From Piper betle (taxonomy: Eukaryota > Streptophyta > Magnoliopsida > Piperales > Piperaceae), in NCBI GenBank assembly GCA_033002965.1, contig JAURVB010013266.1, forward strand, positions 62,001 to 126,000: a stretch of DNA of 64,000 nt. Direction: 5' to 3'. Below the pieces are notes generated by a model that had not been told where the DNA came from, ran no database searches, and saw only the letters and a list, made by a program, of their open reading frames with translations. This document shows positions 38,415 through 49,445 of the stretch, one piece after another. Position 1 is the first letter of the stretch; the number at the start of each line of letters is the position of its first letter. Position numbers and translations under genes: made by a program.

Positions 38415-39490
38415 AGTTGATGCTAAATATTTTCTACTTAAATTTGAGTGTTCCTCCATTTAAATTGATGTTATTAGGGGTGCTAATTGAGCGAGCGAAC
38501 CGAGCTCAACATGTGTTCGAACTCGGCTCGAATAGTTCGAAACTCGTTCGAACTCGACTCGAGATCGAACGAGTTTTGGACATACATGCTCGAGTTTGAC
38601 TCGAATATCTTTTATGTGTTCGAGTTCAACTCAAGCTCGAATATACTTAAACTGTTTATTTTTGTGAGCTCGTTCGCCTTAGCTCGAAACCAACTCGATT
38701 AAAAATTAAAAGTACCTCACTTAAAAAATAATGAGGCCAATTTGGTTTGAACCCACAACCTTGAAGTCATCAAGGTGAATACTTACCATCTCAACTATCT
38801 TGCTTCTTTGTGATTATATTTCATATATATATATATATAATATAAAAACTATATTATTATATTATTTTATCGAGTCGAGTTCGAGTTAGAACCGAGTCGA
38901 GTCGAGTCGAACACAACCTTGCTCAAGCTCGGCTCGTAAGATTCAAGTTTGAGTTGAGCATTTAAATGTCGTGTTTCGAGTTAAGTCATGCCGAGCCGAA
39001 CTCTAAATGCTCACGAGCTGGCTCGTTTAATTAGCAACCCTAGATGTTATATCTCTCTAGAACACTGCATGGTACCACGTGAAAATCATAATCGGCTTAA
39101 CTTTGCGTTATATTTCGTGCACTTCGTAAGGCCATGCATACTGACTATTGATGACACGTGGCCCTACGTACCCCTAGGGCATCGTCAACCTCATATAGGT
39201 CCAAGAAAATAAGATTTCCACTTTAATTTCAGAAGGAGTTAGGCATTTGGGGCCAATGACCGTGTAGTTGATGCTAAATATTCTCTATGTTCCTCCACTT
39301 AAATCGATGTTGTACCTTTCTAGAATATTGCATGGTACCACACGGTAACCATCGATTATTGATAGCGCTTAACTTGTGTTATTTTGGACATTTCATAGGG
39401 ATGACAACCTCGAATAGGTCCAAGCAAATAAGATTTCCACTTCAATTTCACGAGGAGTTAGGCCTTTGGGACCAATGACGCTGTAGTTGA
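38415..39490 (+). repeat. Tandem duplication, first unit carrying a MITE insertion
   Basis: AGTTGATGCTAAATATT starts at 38415 and again at 39266, and the beginning of a third copy is at 39484. Both units run through CATGGTACCAC, TAGGTCCAAG.AAATAAGATT and GGAGTTAGGC. The first unit is interrupted by the hAT MITE at 38475-39042; the second is the uninterrupted equivalent. Confidence 0.85.
38475..39042. mobile_element. hAT MITE, 568 bp, perfect 8-bp TSD
   Basis: Starts TAGGGGTGCTAATTGAGCGA and ends with the inverted equivalent GCTCGTTTAATTAGCAACCCTA (read from the right end TAGGGTTGCTAATTAAACGA). It is flanked on both sides by GATGTTAT (38467-38474 and 39043-39050), the 8-bp duplication of the hAT superfamily. 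The interior is rich in GTTCGA and CTCGA words, with a (TA)n tract at 38823-38840. No coding capacity. Confidence 0.92.
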
Positions 39491-40039
39491 TGGGAATGGG
39501 ATTCTCAATGCTTAAATCCAAAATTGACATCTTTTGAAGCCAAAGCTTTGTTCAAATGATGGGCCTCCGTTGCTATTGATTGAGAGATGTCATCAACTAC
39601 CAACGAGGAGTGCTGCTTCTTGAGGATGTGAGTGAGGCCTCCATTTCAACTCATATGTTGCACCGGCTAAAATCCCTTGTATAGTTGGTCATGAATCTGA
39701 TTATTAAATTTTACTTTTGAAAAAAAATTACGGAGTTTTGATAAATTCTTACTTGATTTAATTTGTTTTAGAGAGTGATGATTAATTTTTATTTTAATTT
39801 TTTTCATGATTCCTTTTGCTTAATTAATTTGGCTTATTCATACCCATACACTCTCATAATTGCATCTATTGTTGGACTTGGGATCTCCAGGGTTGATTAA
39901 GAGTTCAATGGTTAATTTTTATTAGAATTGTGTTATACGCACTTTGAAAGCCTACTTTTCTAATATAATATAGAATTGTGTTATTTAAATGCTCTTATAA
40001 AGATAACACGGACCTCTCAAAATGAAGTTTGAAAGTACA
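39491..40039. other. AT-rich spacer
   Basis: AT-rich spacer between the tandem duplication and the TRIM-like element. No gene or clear repeat is seen. Confidence 0.45.
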
Positions 40040-41112
40040 AGTTGATGGGTTTATCCTACATCAGTCGAAGAGGGTGTTGGTGACTTGTATGTAGGCTAAT
40101 GGAAAAACCTTATTCACTGAGCTAGCTTTTATATTAAGAGAGGCTTGTGACACCTATTACAAGTCCCTTTACTTTTGGATTAAAAAATGCCTGTGACACC
40201 TATTACAAGTCCCTTTTGGGAGCTTAAAGTACCTTACAGTGGTGTTAGAACCTACATTTGTTGACGCCGATTGTGGTTGGTTCCTTTATCTTAGGTGTCT
40301 CTAAAGGGTTTGCCAACGCCAATTATGGTCGGTTCCTTTATTTTAAGTATCAGAGCCCAGGTTTGCCTACGCCGATTGTGGTTGGTTCCTTCATCTTCAT
40401 CTTAGGTACCCAGGTTTGCCTATGTCGTTCCTTCATCTTCTTCATCTTAGGTATCAAAGCCCAGGTTTGCCTACGCCGATTGTAGTTGGTTCCTTCATCT
40501 TCATCTTAGGTACCCAGGTTTGCCTATGTCGTTTCTTCATCTTAGGTATCAAAGCCCAGGTTTGCCTACACCACCTGATGATTTAAGGGGGTTATCATGA
40601 TGAAGGGGATTTAGGGGAGATTGTCATGATGAAGGGGATTTCGGGATCGCTCGATGTGTGAGGTTGGCTCTTTCATCTTAGGTACAAGCCGATTGTTGTT
40701 GGTTACTTCATCTTAGGTATCCTGGGAGTTTGAAGGGGAGATAGAGCCCATGATTGTGGTTGGTTCCTTCATCTTCATATTAGGTATCACAGCCCAAGCT
40801 TGTCTATGCCACGTGATGATTTAAGTGGAGATTGACATGATGAAAGGGATTTCGGGATAGCCCGATGTGAGAGCCGATTGTGGTCGGTTCATTCATCTTA
40901 GGTATCCTAGGAGTTTGCCATGATGAAGGGGAGATTGTCAGATGATAATGATTTCGAGATTGGCCGATATGTGAAGGAGAGTTATTGGGTTTATCCCACA
41001 TTGGTCATGGAGGGTGTTGGTGACTTGTATATAGGCTAATGAAAATGCTTTATTCCCCGAGCTAGCTTTTGGATTAAGAGAGCCCCGTGTCACCTATTGT
41101 AAGTCCCTTTTG
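40040..41112 (+). mobile_element. TRIM-like element with internal minisatellite
   Basis: A ~130-bp direct repeat lies at about 40040-40170 and 40982-41112 (GAGGGTGTTGGTGACTTGTA, GAGCTAGCTTTT.ATTAAGAGAG, CACCTATT..AAGTCCCTTT). Between them are many short units of the kind AGGTTTGCCTACGCCGATTG plus TTCCTTCATCTTCATCTTAGGT. Two short terminal direct repeats around a non-coding core fit a terminal-repeat retrotransposon in miniature. No primer-binding site was verified. Confidence 0.5.
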
Positions 41113-41569
41113 GGGGCCCATAAGGCTTAACAAAAATAGTTTTTTACTAACGAGAGAGATAGATTCACTTTCAAGTAAGTTTAAAGAGGTAGGGAACCGT
41201 AAATTTAATACTATATTGGCCTATGCTGCTTTGGTGGAATTGTATTTGTTGACTAAAGATCATGAAAAATATGCAATGAGATAATAGCGCCATAGAGAAG
41301 TAACAAAACTTGTATTACAAATGTAGGTTTTTGATTTTGATAAGAAAGAATAGATAAGAAGACAGAGAGCGAGATAAATGTAGATGAAAAAGGTTGAAGA
41401 AGAGAGATTAGACAAAGACAACACACCCGTAGTAATTCATTAATCAAATTCAATGTACAATGAAAAATTACATTAAAATCCTAATTAAATAGCTCATATT
41501 CAATACCATATCCATGCTTCTATTAAAAGCTGCTCCGCAATGAAGAAGGTGGTTTTGGGGGGTCTTATA
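41113..41569. other. Spacer
   Basis: Non-coding, AT-rich DNA up to the second hAT MITE. Nothing recognised. Confidence 0.45.
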
Positions 41570-41889
41570 TAGGGGTGCTAATCTAGCGAGCGAGCTGAAT
41601 TCAACTTGTGTTCAAACTCGGCTCAAATAGTTTGAAACTCGTTCGAACTCGATTCGAGATTGAACGAGTTTTGAACATACATCCTCAAGTTTGACTCGAA
41701 TATCTTTTATGCATTTGAGCTTGACTTGAGCTCGAATACATTTAAACTGTTTAATTTTCCTGAGCTCAAAACCGGCTCGATTAAAAGTCAAAAGTACTTC
41801 ACTTAAAAAATGCTATCAATGTGGATTGAACCCACAACCTGAATACTTACCATCTCAACTATTTCACTTCTTTGTTATTATATTGTGTT

Positions 41890-41941
<52 letters not shown>

Positions 41942-44900
41942 GGGGGGGGGGATGGGGGGAACAAATTCCAGCCGTTGGATTTATCCAACGGCTGGATCTT
42001 CTCCCCCCCACCCCCCCTCTCCCTCCCCTCCCCCCTCCCTCCCCTGCTTTCACCCCACGCTGCGCCCCTCGCTCCACCCCGCGCCCCACGCCCCTCCCCC
42101 AGCACCCCCGCCCCGCCCCACGCCCCTTGGTCTGCCCCGCACCCCTCCCCCCGCACCCTCCCCCGCGCCCCCCACCCTGCCCCCACCCTTCCCCCCTCCC
42201 CGCCCTCACCCCCCTCGCCACGCCCCTCGCCCCGCCCCGCGGCCTTCACTCCGCCCCGCGCCCCTGCCCCCACCCTTCCCCCCTCCCCTGCTTTCACCCC
42301 CCAGCAGCGCCCCGCCCTGCCCCGTGGCCCTCGCTCCGCCCTGCGCCCCACGTCCCGTTTCCCTCCCCCTCTCCGCCCGTTTCGCCCCAACCCCACGCCG
42401 GCGTCACCAACAGCACCACCGACGGTGGCGCGAAAAACAGGGGCGGGGGAGGAGGGCGGGGTGGAAGGGACGATGGCATTTTCGTAATAAAAATTTGATT
42501 CGCTCCCGAGTCAATATTACGAAATAAATATTAAAAATAATTTTAAAAAATAAAATACTATAAAATAAAAACTTGACTCACTCTGGCTCGAGCCAATACT
42601 ACAAAATTGATTTTTAAATTTTTTTTAAAAATACAATACCATAAAATAAAAACTTGACTCGGACCCGCGCGGGATCGAGTCAAGTTTTAATTACAAAATA
42701 AATTTTTAAAAAATAAAATAATTCAGGTAATAAAAACTTAGACTCGCTCATTTCTTGAGTCAAGTTTTTAATACTATGAAATAAATTTAAAAAAATATAA
42801 GATAATTTTTTAATAAAAAGTTGACTCGATCCCGCGTAGGATCGAGTCAAGTTTTAATTACAAAATAAATTAAAAAAAATAATTCTTCAATAAAAAGTTG
42901 ACTCACTCCCAACAAGAGTCAAGTTTTTATTAGGAAATTATTTTTATATTTTTTAAAATTTATTTCGTAATATTAACTCTAGTTGGAAGCAAGTTAATTT
43001 TTTATTACGAAATTATTTTATATATTTTTTAAATTTTATTTTATAATATTGACTCGAGTCTGGATGAGTCAAGTTTTTATTATGAAATAAAATTTTAAAA
43101 ATTAAACTAATTCTATCAATTTAAAAAATAAATTTATTTCGTAATATTGACTCGAGTCGGTAGCGAGTCAAGTTTTTATTATGAAATTATGTTATATATT
43201 TTTTAAATTTTATTTCTTAATATTGATTCAAATTGGGAACGAGTTAAGTTTTTATGATATATAATTATTTAATATATAGTATTTAAAATTTATTTCATAA
43301 ATATTGAATACAGTTTATTAAATATTTATATATCATAAAAACTTAACTCGTTCCTAATTTGAATCAATATTAAGAAATAAAATTTAAAAAATATATAACA
43401 TAATTTCGTAATAAAAACTTGACTCGCTACCGACTCGAGTCAATATTACGAAATAAATTTATTTTTTAAATTGACAGAATTAGTTTATTTTTTAAAATTT
43501 TATTTCATAATAAAAACTTGACTCATCCAGACTCGAGTCAATATTATAAAATAAAATTTAAAAAATATATAAAATAATTTCGTAATAAAAAATTGACTTG
43601 CTTCCGACTAGAGTTAATATTACGAAATAAATTTTAAAAAATATAAAAATAATTTCCTAATAAAAACTTGACTCTTGTTGGGAGTGAGTCAAGTTTTTAT
43701 TAAGGAATTATTATTATTTTTTAAATTTATTTTGTAATTAAAACTTGACTCGATCCTACGCGGGATCGAGTCAACTTTTATTTCAAAATTATCTTATATT
43801 TTTTTAAATTTATTTCATAGTATTAAAAACTTGACTCAAGAAATGAGCGAGTCTAAGTTTTTATTACCGAATTATTTTATTTTTTTAAAATTTATTTTGT
43901 AATTAAAACTTGACTCGATCCCGCGCGGGTCCGAGTCAAGTTTTTATTTTATGGTATTATATTTTTTAAAAAAATTTAAAAATCAATTTTGTAGTATTGA
44001 CTCGAGCCAGAGTGAGTCAAGTTTTTATTTTATAGTATTTTATTTTTTAAAATTATTTTTAATATTTATTTCGTAATATTGACTCGGGAGCGAGTCAAAT
44101 TTTTATTACGAAAATGCCATCGCCCCTTCTACCCCGCCCTCCTCCCCTCGCCCCTGTTTTTTCGCGCCACCGTCGGCGGTGCTGTTGGTGACGCCGGCGT
44201 GGGGTTGGGGCGAAACGGGCGGAGAGGGGGAGGGAAACGGGACGTGGGGCGCGGGGCGGAGCGAGGGCCGCGGGGCAGGGCGGGGCGCGGCTGGGGGGTG
44301 AAAGCAGGGGAGGGGGGAAGGGTGGGGGCGGGGCGCGGGGAGGGGCGCGGAGCAGAGCAAGGGGCGTGGGGAGGGGCGTGGGGTGCGGGGCGGAGCGAGG
44401 GGCGGGCGGGGGGGCGGGGGGTGAAAGCAGGGGAGGGGGGAAGGGTGGGGGCGGGGCGGGGGCGCGGGGGAGGGGCGCGGGGCGAGCAAGGGCCGTGGGG
44501 TGGGGCGGGGGCACAGGCGGAGGGGCGTGGGCGAGGGGCGGAGCGAGGGCGTGGGCGGGGCGAGGGGCGCGGCGGACCAAAGGGTGAAAGCAGAGGAAGG
44601 AGAGGGGAGGGGGGGGAAGATTTGCCAGCCGTTGGATTAAATCCAACGGCTGGGACACAATTGATGGACAGCCAAGGTGGCTGTGCTGCATCACAACCAT
44701 CGTTTTATCCTATATATATATATATAATATAATATAATATAATATAAAAACTATATGATTATATTATTTTATTGAGTCAAGCTACAGAGTCGAGTTCGAG
44801 TTATAAACAAGTTGAGTCAGAATCGAACATGACTTTACTCAAGCTCAGCTCGTAAGATTCGAGTTTGAGCTCTAAGCATTTAAATGTCGAGTTTCGAGTC

Positions 44901-44960
44901 GAGTCAAGCCGAGCCGAACGGTAAATGCTCACGAGCTGGCTCACTCAATTAGCAACCCTA
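41570..44960. mobile_element. hAT MITE, second copy, split by a 2.7-kb insertion
   Basis: Left part 41570 to ~41940 and right part ~44710-44960 together match the MITE at 38475-39042 from end to end. The left terminus is TAGGGGTGCTAAT, the right ends ATTAGCAACCCTA. Flanking 8-mers GTCTTATA (41562-41569) and GCCTTATA (44961-44968) differ at one base. The break lies in the internal TA tract, where the fold-back element sits. Confidence 0.88.
41960..44660. mobile_element. Long palindromic (fold-back) element A, GC-rich arms
   Basis: The two halves are reverse complements about a centre near 43296. CGATGGCATTTTCGTAAT at 42471 pairs with its complement ending at 44122, and GTTAAGTTTTTATGATATA at 43243 pairs with the complement ending at 43347. 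Outer arms are C-rich on the left (41996-42470) and G-rich on the right (44122-44620). Each end carries a short stem-loop: CAGCCGTTGGAT..ATCCAACGGCTG at 41968-41995 and 44625-44653. The AT-rich core has many GACTCG/CGAGTC inverted words. Arm identity looks high. It is embedded in TA repeats on both sides. Long proline- or glycine-rich frames inside are compositional and not genes. Confidence 0.88.
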
Positions 44961-45419
44961 GCCTTATAAGTAATTAATTAAAATTTTATTTTCTAGTTAG
45001 TCAACTCTTAATTAATTAAGTATAATTCCATGCAAATAATAAATATCTATCACGTTACTAATTTTTTCATTAATTTTAATAGGTATATGGTGAATACTTC
45101 TTCAATCTATATATATGTATGTGTGTGAGGACATTCTTTATTTTTAATAAAAATAAATTTAAAACATAGTCCGTGTATTTTGGAAGTCTTTGAATAGTTA
45201 ATATTTAAGAGCACGTTATTGGCATTGTAAATAAGTAGGAAAAGAAATGAAACTCATTTCTGTCAGGCCAGCAATGCTTTTGGACATACATAATCAAGAG
45301 TTGGAGGGTACTAAATTACTTGCAATTAGAATCCAGCAATAGCTCCATCACTAGTCTTGTTAGATGGGATTTATGTCTATTTATGTTTGTAGGGGTTAGT
45401 CACCATTTTATCCTATTTA

Positions 45420-45466
<47 letters not shown>

Positions 45467-45906
45467 ATATATATCCTTGGTCATAAAGAAATCCTAACTT
45501 AAGTATGTATTATTAATTAATAAAATTTACTTCGAGTAATATGATCATAGATATATAGGTAAAATTTATTAATTTTTAAGGATTTTAAATCCGGAAAGAA
45601 TTATACTCCAATTTTTTTGTAATTATTATTAATAATAATTGTAATTTAAGTAAGCATTATTAATCCCATAAAACTATTGTGTTTCCAGAATCAATAATGG
45701 TGTAAGAAAAGCTAAAATGCAATAAGATAAAAAAATCCAGCTTTTTAATGGAAGAAGCTGATTTTTAATCATGATTAAATTAAATATATCTAGCCTTGTC
45801 ACTGAAAAATATTCTCCTAACGATGAAAACCCATTAAAAAATTTAGAGAAGAGCCCAACTAAAAAGGCCTTGCTGATTTATATATATATATATATATATA
45901 GCAGCG
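44961..45906. other. AT-rich spacer with (TA)n microsatellites
   Basis: TA repeats at about 45427-45475 and 45877-45900, the second touching the next fold-back element. No gene is seen. Confidence 0.55.
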
Positions 45907-46793
45907 CTATGGTGCACTGCCCTCTTTTGGCAGCACACCACGCGCTGTCAAATCTGGGCCGTTAGATTGAAATCTATCGGCCCAGATTTCGCTATCCTAA
46001 ATTTGATTTTTAGACCCGTCAGACCCGCCCTAAACTTGCCCGCCCGTTTGACCACAGGGGCTCGCCGGACCGTCCGCTTGTTCGCGACGGCCGCCGGACC
46101 GCCCGCTCCCCACCGGCAGCGCCCCTGCCGTTGCCCCCTCGCCCGCCGCGACGACCCCCGCCACCCCCAGCCCCGCCGGCGCCCTCCCCCCGGCCCCTGC
46201 CTGCCCCCCCGTTCCCCCTCGCCCCCAGCCACCCCTTCCAACCCCCGCTGCCGCGCCAGCAACCCCCGCCGTCGCCTCCGCCTGCCGCTGCCCACCACCC
46301 TCGCCCGCCTGTTCGCTCGTCCGCCCGCTTCATCACTGCCCGCTCCCCACCGCAGTGCCCCATCCCGCCACTGCCGGTGCCCTCCTCCGCCACTGCCGCC
46401 ACCGTTCCCTTGCCGCCGACCGCGCCCTTCCAACCCCCATCCCCCCCTGCCGCCGCCCCGCCAGCCCGCGGCTGGTACGGGCGGCAGTTGGGGATGGAGG
46501 GGGGGGGGTTGGAAGGGCGCGGCCGGGGCAAGGGGGGAACGGGGGTGGGGGGCGTGGCGGCAGGCAGTGACGGGGGATGGGGCGGAGGGATGGGGCACCG
46601 CTGCGGGGAGCGGGCAGCGGCGGAGGGCGGTCGAGCAGGCGGATGGGCAAACAGGCGGGCGTGGGTGGTCAAGCGGGCGGACTGGCCGGCGGGTGCTGGG
46701 TTGGCCTATCAAATCTGGGCCGCTGGATTTCAATCCAGCGGCCCAGATTTGGCGCCGCATAATGCGCTGCCAAAAAGGGTCAGCGCACCATAG
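45907..46793. mobile_element. Palindromic (fold-back) element B, 887 bp
   Basis: Terminal inverted repeats: CTATGGTGCACTGCCCTCTT at 45907 and, read from the right end at 46793, CTATGGTGCGCTGACCCTTT. Just inside each is a 40-bp stem-loop (45950-45989 and 46711-46750) of the form AAATCTGGGCCG..CGGCCCAGATTT. The arms are C-rich then G-rich and roughly complementary about 46350. TA repeats flank it on both sides. Long frames across it, including one running to 47064, are compositional. Confidence 0.85.
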
Positions 46794-47793
46794 AAAAATT
46801 CTATATATATATTATCTCCTGGTGATAATTGACTCCAAGAATGATTCATCACCTCATCTTTATGTTCTTTATCCCAATATATACATGGGTGTAAAAGATT
46901 ATGTACAAGAACAATCTGAAAGCAGTTTTCATGTAGTAATGGGCATGGAAAGTGCTACTTGTTATGTCTTTTTGCCTAATTGTTTTATCAATATCTTTAA
47001 AGACATTCTTGATAAAAAAAGTGAGCTAGGTTCCAATCTTTCATGCCATTTGATGCATCTTTAGATGGGATTAAAGCTGTTTCTGCTTTCCTATTTTTCT
47101 GCTCCATCTCTTTATTCTGCTCTGGATGCTCTAATGTACTACAACTCCAAGTGCTGCTGCATGGATCATCATTGTAATACCAAGTCTTCATGGTGCATTT
47201 TTGCCTTCCATTTGGTTTGATTGAGAAACTTCCTTAACTGCTTTTGTTTTTGGATCAACTATACAGTTTATACACTGTTCATATTTGCATCAGGATAAGG
47301 TCTGGTTTGAATTCATATAAGAAATTTGTCCCCTTGCTGTTTCTTTCATCATCTGAAAGCTTTTTTAATCAAGTTTATATGGAGCAAAGACACTTTCAAT
47401 TGCAGAATACACTTCAAATGATTATTTCAGTTTTATGATCAATACCCACATTTTAATTCTTCTTACAAAGCTCAATATTGAAATGTTGGATATGTGCGCA
47501 TTAACCATAAAGCTACCTTATCATTCATCACGGTTCTCTCCCCAAAGAAACCATACTAAAAATGGAGAGACACCTGCAAACTAACATTTGAAGAAGTAAA
47601 AAAACATCAAAATATTGCATACACAAAATCAATAATCATCAAACTTTTTTTACTGTTGAAGACATCAATCACCATGTGAAAAGGGATGCATTGGCATTCA
47701 AAAAGGTGGTGTAGCAGGTGATATATCCTTTATATACGACACCATGGGGAAGAACGCTTGCATCTTCTCACAAGCTTACATGGTCAGGTGGCC
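46794..47793. other. Spacer and DUF761 gene upstream region
   Basis: About 1 kb of non-coding DNA after element B. No known family is seen in any frame. Confidence 0.5.
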
Positions 47794-48277
47794 ATGAAGA
47801 GCCTAGGCCCTCTCTCAAACCCCATGAAAGCCAAAGCACTAATCAAATCCCCAATCTGGGCTCATCTCACCCATGTCTTGAGCCTCCTCTACAAAACAAA
47901 GTATCTGATCAGAGTCCTTGTTGACAAGAAGAAGAAGCTCTTCTACCACATGCACAAAATCAAAAGAAGAAGATGTACAACTCCTCCCATGTCATGCCCA
48001 TGCCAGACTTATTCCCAAGCGACTTGGGCATGTACAATGACTACTCTTCGTGGAAATCGGTGGTGCCGGTGGAGGACGACGCCGAGGGCCGGCGCTGCCG
48101 TCGGGCTGTCCGAAGTGGTTGGAGGAGAAATCAGAGGTGAAGCAGGTGTGTGATGCGGATGGTGATGAGATAAATCGTTTGGCCGAGGCGTTCATTGCAC
48201 ATTGCCATGAGATGTTTAGGCTAGAGAAGCAAGAGTCCTACAGGTTGTATCAGGAAATGCTGGCTAGAGGATTGTAG
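47794..48277 (+). pseudogene. DUF761 protein gene with two apparent frameshifts
   Basis: Three overlapping frames together read as one plant DUF761 protein. 47794-~47965 gives MKSLGPLSNPMKAKALIKSP and LIRVLVDKKKKLFYHMHKIK. A second frame to about 48085 gives MYNSSHVMPMPDLFPSDLGM. A third gives KWLEEKSEVKQ, then the C-terminal DUF761 motif EINRLAEAFIAHCHEMFRLE with KQESYRLYQEMLARGL and stop TAG at 48275-48277. Each switch needs one extra base: the first in the A4 run at 47962-47965, the second within 48081-48110. Single exon, no transmembrane segment evident. Function of the family is poorly known. It may be an intact gene with sequencing errors rather than a true pseudogene. Confidence 0.75.
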
Positions 48278-49118
48278 ATGATCCAATATAGCTTCTTGGT
48301 GAATGCCATGTTCTTGTTTCTGGTTGGAGATGATCTATTGCTAATATAGAGAGTGGAATTTTATTGTTGTTTTCTCTGTTTTTCCCTCGATTCTTCTTGG
48401 GTGTGTTGAAAATAAATATTACTGCAAAACTCAAATATGTTACAACTTGTTTCCTCTTATCTTTTTTGTTTTGTATCTGGATTTATGGCGTGACTCTGAA
48501 CGATGTAAATTTAGATAGTTTAACTGCTTATCTTAAAAGCTCGAGTTATAAATCGTTTACTATTTATTTTAACACCGTCAGATAAAGAATCGATCTAGGT
48601 TTGATTTAAAACTTGTCTTTTGATACGCATTAGTTTTGTTATTGTTTCACATTTGAGAATGTAAAAATTTGCGGTGAAGACTAAACTGGCCTAGCTAGTG
48701 TCCCTTCCTACCTTGACAAATAGAGGCAAGTTATAGATTCTAACTGATTTATTCTATAACTCTTATAGAGATGATGAAGATGACAATGATAATGATGATA
48801 TATCACAATGAAAATGGTTGTTAAAATTCTACAGTATGATTAAAATCATTCTTCCTTCTTTGGAAATACCCAACATTTTCTCTTCTTTAACCTTGGACAG
48901 GTAAACCTATAACCACCTTTATTTTGTGGCAATCCTTATATGCTTTCTCCTTTAATCAAACAAAAAGACAGGCTGTCAGTGATAAGCAATGGACGTCACA
49001 TTCAATCATATGAATGAGTAGTAAAGAGGTTTGTCATCCTTACAAGAGATCATAACAACCAGCAATCATCATTCATGCCACAGAAATGGTGTGAATCTGT
49101 GATGCTCATGAAACAGAG
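48278..49118. other. DUF761 3' region and spacer
   Basis: AT-rich spacer. Nothing recognisable on either strand. Confidence 0.45.
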
Positions 49119-49445
49119 CTAGTAAGACAAGAGTGAGTGATGCAAGCGTTTGCCAAGTCCAATCATAGCAGCAGCAGCAAAATTGCACAAAATTGCTTGT
49201 TGGGTATTCTTGAATTTGAATTTGACAGAGGTAGGAGCAAGAGAAGGGACGTGGTCAAGGAAGCCTTCGGTTGTTGTTTTATGTTTTTGCGGTCTTGAAG
49301 GGCGAGATATGGAAGTCCATATATGGTGATGTTTCGCTTTCTTCTTAGCGAGATTGTCTTTATTCTTAGCATCCCCATAGCTTTTTCTGGGGGATGAGAA
49401 GAAGCTCTGGTAGTGGAGGTGTTGATTCCTTTGGTCTCCCTCCAT
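49119..49445 (-). CDS. Hypothetical 108-residue ORF
   Basis: Open frame starting MEGDQRNQHLHYQSFFSSPR, basic and Ser/His/Lys-rich in the middle (AKKKAKHHHIW, SRPSRPQKHK) with a short hydrophobic stretch near the end (ILCNFAAAAMIGLGK). I do not recognise a family. The frame is longer than chance suggests for this AT-rich DNA and its composition is more balanced than the flanks, but there is no other support. A competing frame overlaps it on the same strand. Confidence 0.3.
   Translation of the reverse strand: MEGDQRNQHLHYQSFFSSPRKSYGDAKNKDNLAKKKAKHHHIWTSISRPSRPQKHKTTTEGFLDHVPSLAPTSVKFKFKNTQQAILCNFAAAAMIGLGKRLHHSLLSY

Noticed and set aside
38487..38702. Open frames in the hAT MITEs (also 50019-50264)
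   Set aside because: Derived from TTCGAACTCG-type subterminal words; not maintained between copies.
40250..40560. Short tandem units considered as a CRISPR-like array
   Set aside because: Units vary in length and sequence and sit between terminal direct repeats of a TRIM-like element.
41826..42527. Long proline-rich open frames in several phases (also 44079-44732 and 45967-47064)
   Set aside because: They lie in C-rich or G-rich arms of palindromic elements, are open in several frames and both strands, and contain no domain.
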